Below, piece by piece: positions 51,193 to 57,946 of a stretch of DNA of 64,000 nucleotides; the first letter of the stretch is position 1; each line of letters opens with the position of its first letter. Source of the DNA: Rhodospirillales bacterium (lineage in GTDB: Bacteria > Pseudomonadota > Alphaproteobacteria > Rhodospirillales > Magnetovibrionaceae); contig JANLGW010000024.1 in assembly GCA_024653965.1 (NCBI GenBank), positions 18,255-82,254 on the forward strand. The letters run 5' to 3'. Below the pieces are notes generated by a model. It saw nothing but the letters and a program-made list of their open reading frames with translations, searched no databases and was not told the origin of the DNA. Position numbers and translations under genes: made by a program.

Positions 51193-51240
51193 AGTAACTG
51201 ATTATTGAAATAAGTAACTCATATGATATAATGAGTAACT
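51193..51240 (+). promoter_or_regulatory. MNT/HEPN promoter with three AGTAACT boxes
   Basis: Promoter: TTGAAA (51205-51210), 16-base spacer, TATAAT (51227-51232). The 7-mer AGTAACT occurs at 51193-51199, 51213-51219 and 51234-51240, spaced 20 and 21 bp, so on one DNA face. They flank -35, fill the spacer and cover the start region. Boxes 2 and 3 also sit in a 14-bp near-perfect inverted repeat (51209-51222 / 51231-51244). This is the layout of a self-repressing toxin-antitoxin operon. Confidence 0.75.
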
Positions 51241-51256
51241 TATTTTGGAGAATGTC

Positions 51257-51718
51257 ATGAGCCGAGCCGCCGCCAATACCGCACGTTACGAGGACCGTAT
51301 GAAAGCCAAAGGCTTCGTGCGTAAACACGTATGGGTGCCTGCGGCCAAGGCCGACGAGATCGAGGCCTTGGCTGAAAAGTTACGGTGCGTCGAAGCGTGG
51401 GATGAACAACATGTGGGCAAAGTTCGCGAAGAAATAGTGGAGCGGCTTCGCGCCAACGCAGATTTACTGCGCGAGGCTTTGGATATTCGCCATGTGACTC
51501 TTTTTGGTTCATATGCGCGTGGCGATGCCATGCCGGAAAGCGACGTAGACATATATGTTCAGCGTGAGGCCTACGCTAAAACCGGGCTGGGGAGTGTCGT
51601 CAAAATTCGCTCAGTGTTGGCGAAGGTGTTGGGCCATGAGGTGGATGTCGTTTTGGATGAAGTCAAGAATCAGAATTTGTCCGATGCCATACAGCGCGAA
51701 GGGATCAAGGTTTTTTGA
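51257..51718 (+). CDS. mntA: MNT-type nucleotidyltransferase antitoxin with extra N-terminal region
   Basis: 153 residues from the ATG at 51257 with GGAG upstream. C-terminal part (from about 75) is a minimal nucleotidyltransferase: GSYARG (84-89) and SDVDIYV (Asp96, Asp98), followed by a third acid in HEVDVVLD. In HepT-MntA systems this protein AMPylates and silences the HEPN toxin. The first ~45 residues (RYEDRMKAKGFVRKHVWVP) are not part of that fold; they resemble small MazE/DUF3018-type DNA-binding antitoxin proteins (R-x-K-GF...VWVP). That region may bind the AGTAACT boxes. Stop overlaps the toxin start by one base. Confidence 0.85.
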   Translation: MSRAAANTARYEDRMKAKGFVRKHVWVPAAKADEIEALAEKLRCVEAWDEQHVGKVREEIVERLRANADLLREALDIRHVTLFGSYARGDAMPESDVDIYVQREAYAKTGLGSVVKIRSVLAKVLGHEVDVVLDEVKNQNLSDAIQREGIKVF

Positions 51719-52218
51719 TGGTTACCAGACGTCCGCGCCAAAGATTTAGGGATATTCTCGACGCGATAAACGATCTTCACGCGTTTTCTTCCGGCATGGA
51801 TCAGAATATGTTGGCGGCGGATAGACTCAAACGGTTCGCCATAGAACGCGCGTTTTTGATTATCGCCGAAGCTGCCACAAAGCTAGGCGATCTGGCTGAA
51901 AAATTGGAACCCAGTGTGCCATGGCATGACATTCGGGCGCTTGGGAATGTGTTGCGCCATGACTATGACGGCGTGGATATAAAAGATTTGTGGGGCAGCC
52001 TGCAAAACGATCTTGAGCCCCTAAGAGAGGCTTGTGAACGCGCCCTCGAGCATCCCGATCTCAAGGTAGTGATTAAAAAACGGGGGCTCCGCCAAGAGCC
52101 CCCGTTTCATTTAGCGGTGTTGCGGATTACGCTTCGGGAGTCCAGCGCAGCACCGGTTTGCGCGCGGCGGCGGTTTCGTCTAAGCGGCGGCGCGGGGTCA
52201 ACACGGGCGCGTCCTTGA
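51718..52218 (+). CDS. hepT: HEPN/HepT-like (DUF86) toxin with unusual tail
   Basis: 166 residues. Helical HEPN domain over about 1-115: DILDAINDLHAFSSGM, then IRALGNVLRHDY. The usual RNase motif is RX4HXY. Here His81 and Tyr83 (the AMPylation target in Shewanella HepT) are kept, but the Arg position is Gly76, with Arg73 and Arg80 nearby; such GN-x-LRH variants exist in the family as I recall. After residue ~120 the frame runs through the terminator and 92 bases of antisense gcvPB before stopping at 52218, so the last ~46 residues look like readthrough sequence, not fold. Confidence 0.85.
   Translation: MVTRRPRQRFRDILDAINDLHAFSSGMDQNMLAADRLKRFAIERAFLIIAEAATKLGDLAEKLEPSVPWHDIRALGNVLRHDYDGVDIKDLWGSLQNDLEPLREACERALEHPDLKVVIKKRGLRQEPPFHLAVLRITLRESSAAPVCARRRFRLSGGAGSTRARP
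52075..52107. terminator. Bidirectional terminator between hepT and gcvPB
   Basis: Stem AAACGGGGGCTC (52078-52089) / GAGCCCCCGTTT (52096-52107), 12 bp, 6-base loop, A/T tracts on both sides. It lies inside the annotated reading frame of the HEPN gene, upstream of that frame's stop. Confidence 0.93.
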
Positions 52219-53677
52219 ACGATTGGGCCTCGCCCGCCTTGGCCCGGGCGGTCAAACCACGCAGGGTTTTGATGAACAAATCCAAGGTATCTTTGGATTC
52301 CGATTCCGTGGGCTCCATCAACAACGCGCCATGCACCACCAACGGGAAATACATGGTCATGGGATGAAAGCCTTCGTCGATCATCGCCTTGGCGAAGTCC
52401 AGCGTGGTGACCCCGGTGTCTTTGAGGAAGCGGTCGTCGAACAGCACTTCGTGCATGCACATGCCGTCGAACGACACGCTCATCACGTCTTGCAGTTTGG
52501 CGCGCAGGTAGTTGGCGTTGAGCACCGCATCGGTGGAGGCTTGCAATAGGCCTTCCGCGCCGTGGCTGAGCATGAACGCCAGCGCGCGGATAAACACGCC
52601 CATCTGCCCGTGAAAGCCCTTGAGCCGCCCGAACGGTTGGGCGTCAGAATCGGCTTTGTGTTCGACCATCTCGAAGCCGTCGGCATCGTGGATCACGTAC
52701 GGCACCGGCGCGAACGGCGCGAGTGCGGCAGACAGCACCACCGGACCCGCACCCGGCCCACCGCCGCCATGCGGGGTGGAAAAGGTTTTGTGCAGGTTCA
52801 AGTGCATGCAGTCGACGCCTAAATCACCCGGGCGCACCCGCCCGACGATGGCGTTGAAGTTCGCGCCGTCGCAATAAAAATAACCGCCCGCTTCGTGAAT
52901 GGCGGCGGCGATGTCGATGATGTCGTTTTCAAACAGGCCGCAGGTGTTGGGGTTGGTGAGCATGATGCCCGCCACGTCCGGCCCCAGCTTGGCCTTGAAG
53001 GCGGCGATATCCACCCGTCCGCGTTCGGTGGCGGGAATGCTATCGACCGTGAAGCCGCACGCCGCCGCCGTGGCGGGGTTGGTGCCGTGTGCGCTTTCCG
53101 GTACTAAAAAGCGGGTGCGGGTGGCGGCTTCGCCCCGCGCTTCCAAGGCGGCCTTGATCGACATGATGCCGCACAGTTCGCCATGTGCGCCTGCAGCCGG
53201 GCTCATGGCGACGGCGGGCATGTTGCACAGCGTCTTGATCCAGGTGGCCAGCGTGTCGATCAGTTCCAAAGCACCTTGCGCGGTGGAGGTCGGCTGCAAC
53301 GGGTGCAGATCGCCCAGGCCTTTCATGCGCGCCACACGTTCGTTGATGCGCGGATTGTGTTTCATGGTGCATGATCCCAGCGGATAGAACCCGGAATCGA
53401 TGCCGAAGTTTTTTTGGCTTAAGCGCGTGTAGTGGCGCACCACCTGCGGCTCGCTCAAGCCCGGCAAGCCAACGGCGGCCTTGCGGCGCATGCCGTTTAA
53501 GCGGTCGTTGGATACTTTTGCGTCGGCAAAATCGACGCCGCAACGGCCCGCTTCGCCCATTTCAAAGATCAACGGTTCGGCAAGCTCCAAACCCTTGGAG
53601 CCGCTGATGGTTCGGTTGGCTGCCGCTTGGCTGCCGCCGTGCGGAACGTTGCTGCGACCTTGGGACATGTCGGCCAT
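52127..53677 (-). CDS. gcvPB: Glycine dehydrogenase (decarboxylating) subunit 2
   Basis: PLP-binding half of the P-protein, 516 residues, in the split form. The PLP Lys lies in LNLHKTFSTPHGGGGPG (near residue 300). GSCTMKHNPRINE near residue 100 and YCDGANFNAIVG are typical. With gcvPA it decarboxylates glycine and hands the aminomethyl group to lipoyl-GcvH. The start shares one base with the gcvPA stop (TAATG). The C-terminal tail (about 25 residues) is Arg/Ala-rich. Confidence 0.97.
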   Translation of the reverse strand: MADMSQGRSNVPHGGSQAAANRTISGSKGLELAEPLIFEMGEAGRCGVDFADAKVSNDRLNGMRRKAAVGLPGLSEPQVVRHYTRLSQKNFGIDSGFYPLGSCTMKHNPRINERVARMKGLGDLHPLQPTSTAQGALELIDTLATWIKTLCNMPAVAMSPAAGAHGELCGIMSIKAALEARGEAATRTRFLVPESAHGTNPATAAACGFTVDSIPATERGRVDIAAFKAKLGPDVAGIMLTNPNTCGLFENDIIDIAAAIHEAGGYFYCDGANFNAIVGRVRPGDLGVDCMHLNLHKTFSTPHGGGGPGAGPVVLSAALAPFAPVPYVIHDADGFEMVEHKADSDAQPFGRLKGFHGQMGVFIRALAFMLSHGAEGLLQASTDAVLNANYLRAKLQDVMSVSFDGMCMHEVLFDDRFLKDTGVTTLDFAKAMIDEGFHPMTMYFPLVVHGALLMEPTESESKDTLDLFIKTLRGLTARAKAGEAQSFKDAPVLTPRRRLDETAAARKPVLRWTPEA

Positions 53678-55029
53678 TAGAGGATCTCCTCAAGCGCTTT
53701 GATCAGCGCATCGATATCGTTGTCGGAGTTGCATTCGGTGGCGCTCACCAACAACATGTTGGCGAGATCGGAGCGGGTCGGCAGCAGGCGCGTCACCGGC
53801 ACGCCGCCTAAGATGCCGCGTTTGGCCAAAGCTTCGACCACGTCCTTGGCGGGCTTGGAAAGTTTCACCGTGAACTCGTTGAAGAAGCTGTCGTTGAGCA
53901 CTTCGACGCCCTTTACCTTGGCCAGCCGGTCGGCAAGCTGGCAGGCTTTGGCATGGTTGAGGCGCGCCAAACGCGACAGGCCTTCTTCGCCCAATAAGGA
54001 AGCGTGGATGGTGAACGCCAGCGCGCACAGGCCGGAGTTGGTGCAGATGTTCGACGTCGCCTTTTCGCGGCGGATGTGCTGCTCGCGGGTGGAAAGGGTG
54101 AGCACCCAGCCGCGTTGCCCTTCGACGTCCAGGGTTTCGCCTACCACGCGGCCCGGCATTTGGCGCACCAGTTTCGATGTGGTGGCGAACAGGCCCACAT
54201 AAGGCCCGCCATAACTGAGCGCGTTGCCCAGCGATTGCCCTTCGGCCACGACGATGTCGGCACCTTGGTTGCCCGGCGCTTCCAAAAGGCCCAGCGACAC
54301 CACTTCGGTGACCACCGCCACCAGCAATGCGCCCTTGGCGTGGGCCGCTTCGGCGATGGGTTTTAGATCGATGATGCGGCCAAACAGGTCCGGCGATTGC
54401 ACCACCACGCACGCGGTGGCATCGTCGATCAGATCGATGACGCTGGCCGGGTCGGCGGGGCGGGAAGGATCGGAATTCGGCCCCACCAGTTCGATCTTTA
54501 ACGAATGGGCGCTGGTCGCGGTGACGTCGCGATAATGCGGGTGCAGTCCGCCCGCCAGCACCGCGCGGTGTTTGTGCGTCGCGCGGGTCGCCATCAACAC
54601 CGCTTCGGAACAGGCCGTCGCGCCGTCGTACATGGACGCGTTGGCCACTTCCATGCCCGTCAGCATCGCCACTTGAGTCTGGAACTCAAACAGGTATTGC
54701 AGCGTGCCTTGCGCCACTTCGGGCTGGTAGGGAGTATAGGCGGTGAGGAATTCGCCCCGTTGCAGCATATAATCCACCGTCGCCGGAATATGGTGACGGT
54801 ACGCGCCTGCGCCCAAAAAGCACGGTGCGCTCGACGGGCTTAAGTTTTTTGCGGCCATGGCGGCAAAAACGGCTTCGACCTCCATTTCGCCCTTGTACGT
54901 GGGCAAATCCACAGGCGCGTCGAGCAACGCTTGTTTAGGCACGTCGCAGTACATGTCCACGGCGGATTTGGCGCCGATGGTGGCAAGCATTTCGGCGCGA
55001 TCGGATTCGGTGAGCGGCAAATAGCGCAT
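53677..55029 (-). CDS. gcvPA: Glycine dehydrogenase (decarboxylating) subunit 1
   Basis: N-terminal half of the split P-protein, 450 residues. [39 protein letters not shown] and [19 protein letters not shown] are diagnostic. It has the aminotransferase fold without the PLP Lys. It lies between gcvH (30 bases) and gcvPB (1-base overlap). All four cleavage-system genes are thus in one unit with gcvT first. Confidence 0.97.
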   Translation of the reverse strand: MRYLPLTESDRAEMLATIGAKSAVDMYCDVPKQALLDAPVDLPTYKGEMEVEAVFAAMAAKNLSPSSAPCFLGAGAYRHHIPATVDYMLQRGEFLTAYTPYQPEVAQGTLQYLFEFQTQVAMLTGMEVANASMYDGATACSEAVLMATRATHKHRAVLAGGLHPHYRDVTATSAHSLKIELVGPNSDPSRPADPASVIDLIDDATACVVVQSPDLFGRIIDLKPIAEAAHAKGALLVAVVTEVVSLGLLEAPGNQGADIVVAEGQSLGNALSYGGPYVGLFATTSKLVRQMPGRVVGETLDVEGQRGWVLTLSTREQHIRREKATSNICTNSGLCALAFTIHASLLGEEGLSRLARLNHAKACQLADRLAKVKGVEVLNDSFFNEFTVKLSKPAKDVVEALAKRGILGGVPVTRLLPTRSDLANMLLVSATECNSDNDIDALIKALEEIL

Positions 55030-55059
55030 CGGGGGAGTTCCTTATAGAGATAACCGGGA

Positions 55060-55434
55060 TCAGTCGAGGCTTGCGACGTAAGCCTTGTACTCGGCGTCGT
55101 TCATCAAGCCGTCGAACTCCGACGAGTCGGAAAACTTGATTTTGAAGAACCAGCCCTTGCCCTTGGGGTCGCCCGATACCGTGGCGGGATCGTCGGCGAT
55201 GCCCGAGTTGCCTTCGGTCACTTCGCCCGATACCGGGGTATAGACTTCCGACGCTGCCTTGACCGATTCGACTACCGCCGTTTCGTCGCCCTGGGAAACG
55301 GTGCGGCCCGCTTCAGGCACTTCGACGAATACCAGATCGCCCAGTTGGTGCAGGGCGTAATCGGTGATGCCGACGGTGGCGATGTCGCCGTTGACGCTGA
55401 TCCATTCGTGATCTTTGGTGTATTTGACGGTCAT
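55060..55434 (-). CDS. gcvH: Glycine cleavage system H protein
   Basis: Lipoyl carrier, 124 residues. The lipoylated Lys lies in VVESVKAASEVYTPVSG (near residue 61). YTKDHEWISVNGDIATVGITDYA at the start is typical. It shuttles the aminomethyl group between P, T and L proteins. Located 36 bases after gcvT. Confidence 0.97.
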   Translation of the reverse strand: MTVKYTKDHEWISVNGDIATVGITDYALHQLGDLVFVEVPEAGRTVSQGDETAVVESVKAASEVYTPVSGEVTEGNSGIADDPATVSGDPKGKGWFFKIKFSDSSEFDGLMNDAEYKAYVASLD

Positions 55435-55470
55435 GATTTCATTGAACTCCGAAAATTGAAAAATGATCCA

Positions 55471-56592
55471 TTAAGCGGTTTTGTAACTTTTTTGCGTGAA
55501 CGGCATTTTCACGATTTTGGCCGCCAAGGCCTTGCCGCGCACGATCAGGTTTACCGGCGTGCCCTCAGTTGCGAATGCCGTTTTGACGTAACCCATGGCG
55601 ATGGGGCCATTGACCGAGGGGCCGAAGCCGCCACTGGTCACGGTGCCGATGGTGTTGCCGTTTAGGTCTTGAACTTCGGTGCCTTCGCGCGCGGGCGCAC
55701 GGCCATCGGGCAAGATGCCGACCCGCAGGCGTTCGGTGCCGTTCGCCAGTTGGCCTAAGATGATATCCGCACCCGGAAAGCCTTTGTTTTCGCGGCGGCG
55801 TTTATTCACCACCCACTTGATGTCGCCTTCGATGGGGGTGGTATGGGTGTCGATATCGTGGCCATAGAGGCACAAGCCCGCTTCCAAGCGCAGGCTGTCG
55901 CGCGCGCCCAACCCTATGGGTTCGACTTCCGGCTCGGCCAGAAGTTTTTTCGCCAATTCCTCGGCGCGGTCTGCGGGCACGGAAATTTCAAAGCCGTCCT
56001 CGCCGGTATAACCGGAACGGGTGGCGAAACAAGCGATGCCCGCGATGTCGACTTTGCGAAAGGTCATGAAGGTCATGTCGGCGGTGGCGGGGGCCAAGCG
56101 CGCCAGTACGGCGCCGGCTTTGGGGCCTTGCAGCGCCAGCAGCGCGCGGTCGGCTAGGATTTCAAGGTTGGCGCGGCCACGGGTGTTTGCTTCGATATGG
56201 GCGAAGTCCTGGGTTTTGCATGCCGCGTTGACCACCAGATACAGCCCGCCAGGGATGCGCGTCGCCATCAGGTCGTCCATGATGCCGCCTTGGTCGTTGA
56301 GCAGCACGCTATAACGGGTTTTGCCCTCGGCCAAGCCCTGGTAGTCGCCGGGCACCAAAGTCTCGAACGCTTTGAGCGCTTCATCGCCCATCAAAAACGC
56401 TTGGCCCATGTGCGAAACATCGAACAGCCCAGCCGCTGCGCGGGTGTGCAGGTGTTCCTTCAAAATGCCCGCCGGGTATTGCACCGGCATGGCATAACCC
56501 GCGAACGGCACCATTTTAGCGCCCAAGGCGCGGTGCAGAGCGTCCAACGGCGTGGTGAGAAGGATTTCTAAAGCAGACGTGTTCTCGGACAC
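55471..56592 (-). CDS. gcvT: Aminomethyltransferase (glycine cleavage T protein)
   Basis: Transfers the methylene group from GcvH to tetrahydrofolate, releasing ammonia. 373 residues from the GTG at 56592 with GGAG about 10 bases upstream; the frame is open further upstream, through the riboswitch, but that part is not homologous. MVPFAGYAMPVQYPAGILKEH, FDVSHMGQ and RTGYTGEDGFEI-like (RSGYTGEDGFEISVP) with the catalytic Asp region are intact. First gene of the gcv operon. Confidence 0.96.
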   Translation of the reverse strand: MSENTSALEILLTTPLDALHRALGAKMVPFAGYAMPVQYPAGILKEHLHTRAAAGLFDVSHMGQAFLMGDEALKAFETLVPGDYQGLAEGKTRYSVLLNDQGGIMDDLMATRIPGGLYLVVNAACKTQDFAHIEANTRGRANLEILADRALLALQGPKAGAVLARLAPATADMTFMTFRKVDIAGIACFATRSGYTGEDGFEISVPADRAEELAKKLLAEPEVEPIGLGARDSLRLEAGLCLYGHDIDTHTTPIEGDIKWVVNKRRRENKGFPGADIILGQLANGTERLRVGILPDGRAPAREGTEVQDLNGNTIGTVTSGGFGPSVNGPIAMGYVKTAFATEGTPVNLIVRGKALAAKIVKMPFTQKSYKTA

Positions 56593-56988
56593 TGGGAATC
56601 TCCAACAGTTAGGCAGTACACCGGCCACGATTGGCCGGATCTGCCCCCTCTGTCTCGGAACCTGAAAGATTCCCCAGTGGTCCTCATCGGTCGTGCGGCG
56701 AGGAGCCGGGTTACATCTTCGGTGAGGAGACGCCATGTTAAAAACGGGCGTCTACCTGCTTTCCAGAGTCTCGTCGCCGCGACGGTCCTTTTGCCTGAGA
56801 GATTCCGGGGCGGTTGCTCCTTCGGCGCTGGCGGTGCCTTTTGTCGGCGGTGCCAGTCTCTCCCGTGGCGGCTTAAATCGAGTGATCTCGTTTATAAACT
56901 TTTACGCCCGGTAAGATCACCGGGCTTGGGCCTATTCTAGACAAGCGCCGCTTGAGGTCAATGGACTCCCGCATCGACGCCAAAAGAA
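56593..56988. other. Intergenic region upstream of gcvT
   Basis: 396 bases. Most of it (56641-56866) is the tandem glycine riboswitch on the minus strand. A pair GCCCGGTAAGATCACCGGGC at 56907-56926 is a strong hairpin, CCCGGT/ACCGGG, probably the terminator of the minus-strand lipoprotein gene. The gcv promoter must lie between them; it was not placed. Confidence 0.6.
56641..56866 (-). ncRNA. Tandem glycine riboswitch
   Basis: Read on the minus strand. Aptamer 1 (about 56866-56763) has the conserved GGGAGAGA start, CGAAGGAGCAACC and GGAATCTCTCAGGCAAAAGGACCG, all of consensus type. Aptamer 2 (about 56755-56641) has CACCGAAGATGTAACC, then GGGGAATCTTTCAGGTTCC and GACAGAGGGGG, recognisable but less canonical. 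Glycine binding would regulate gcvT-gcvH-gcvPA-gcvPB; glycine cleavage operons are usually turned on by this class. Aptamer boundaries are approximate. Confidence 0.9.
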
Positions 56989-57546
56989 TCAGCGGATCGA
57001 GCGTTCATATTCCAATTCTTCGCGGCTCATCTGTAAGCCGATGAAAATGCGGAAATCTTCGCCAGTTTGTCCGGCTTTCAAGGGAATCGTAAGGGTGATG
57101 GGTTCTTCGCGCTGCCATAAAACCCGGCTCATATTCGACGGAAAATCGATAATGGCGTTAAGGCGTTTTTTCTCCAGCACGTTCTTTTCTTGATCGGTTA
57201 GGGCGACAAAGAACTCAAATGTGGATTGATTGTTCGGATTCGCGGGACCCTTTTTTGATTCGAACGATGGGATAATTTCCACCGTTACTTCCCCTGCGCC
57301 GGTTTCGTCGGTGTTGTATTCGCACCCATGGGCAAAGCCCGAGACTTGCTCTTCATGGATGACGTCGATGATGTCGCGCCCCGGACCGGGCTTAAAGCGC
57401 GTCAATTTTGAGCCGTCGATGGGGATGAGGATTTCCGGACAAGGCGGCTGGACGACGACGTCGGACGAGCACGCCGCCAAAACGAAGGCGCAACCAGCCA
57501 CCAACGCTACGCCCACGGATTTGTTCAATTCCCACCGTTTGATCAT
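56989..57546 (-). CDS. Predicted lipoprotein, unknown function
   Basis: 185 residues from ATG 57546, with AAGGA 9 bases upstream. Signal with lipobox LAAC (GCAFVLAACSSD). Mature part is beta-rich with a PCPEILIPIDGS motif and a long strand-turn pattern (EPITLTIPLKAG). I recall similar small lipoproteins in Rhodospirillales but know no function. Ends with a probable hairpin terminator. Its start lies directly after the CDGSH gene's stop (1 base apart). Confidence 0.75.
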   Translation of the reverse strand: MIKRWELNKSVGVALVAGCAFVLAACSSDVVVQPPCPEILIPIDGSKLTRFKPGPGRDIIDVIHEEQVSGFAHGCEYNTDETGAGEVTVEIIPSFESKKGPANPNNQSTFEFFVALTDQEKNVLEKKRLNAIIDFPSNMSRVLWQREEPITLTIPLKAGQTGEDFRIFIGLQMSREELEYERSIR

Positions 57547-57547
57547 G

Positions 57548-57787
57548 TCAAAGTTCCTTGTGTGCGCCGTCGCAGAGGGGGTCGTTTTTAGACGCGCGGC
57601 AACCGCAAAAGTATGCTTTACCGGTTTTTTCTGCGGTCCAAGCCTTGGCGGTAAATGCCGAGCCTTTGTGCGCGCCATCGCAGAACGGCTGTTTTTCGCT
57701 CTTGCCGCAGGTGCAATAATAATATGTTTTGCCTTCTTCGACATCGGCGACGTAAGGGGCTTTTTGGCTGCAGATGGGTTTATCCAT
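57548..57787 (-). CDS. Double CDGSH-type iron-sulfur protein
   Basis: 79 residues from ATG 57787, with GGAG about 10 bases upstream; an in-frame ATG at 57829 would add 14. Two copies of the CDGSH signature C-x-C-x2-S-x3-P-x-C-D-x2-H: CTCGKSEKQPFCDGAH and CGCRASKNDPLCDGAH. Each can bind a [2Fe-2S] cluster through three Cys and one His. The protein is the compact bacterial form without a membrane anchor (MitoNEET relatives). Cluster transfer or redox sensing is inferred. Confidence 0.92.
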   Translation of the reverse strand: MDKPICSQKAPYVADVEEGKTYYYCTCGKSEKQPFCDGAHKGSAFTAKAWTAEKTGKAYFCGCRASKNDPLCDGAHKEL

Positions 57788-57825
57788 CGAGGGGGTCTCC
57801 AAGGCGGTTGGGTGTTTCAAGCTGG

Positions 57826-57865
57826 GCACTCTAACACATTGATAGGGTCGGATCGCACTCTAGAG
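57826..57865. repeat. Dispersed palindromic repeat, copy 3 (inverted orientation)
   Basis: Reads GCACTCTAACACATT...GGATCGCACTCTAGAG. The ends match copy 1 and 2 half-sites in inverse order. Between them, TAGGGTCGGATCGC is shared with 24010-24023. It lies between the CDGSH gene and the large repeat protein. Confidence 0.65.
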
Positions 57866-57946
57866 AAGGCCAGCCCTATGCACAAGCCCAGGCACAGACC
57901 CAGGCGGGTGTCACACGATTGTCTTATTCGGCGCGATGCGAAACGC

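Noticed and set aside
56677..56940. Plus-strand 87-codon open frame
   Set aside because: It lies over the tandem glycine riboswitch, which explains the sequence conservation and structure.
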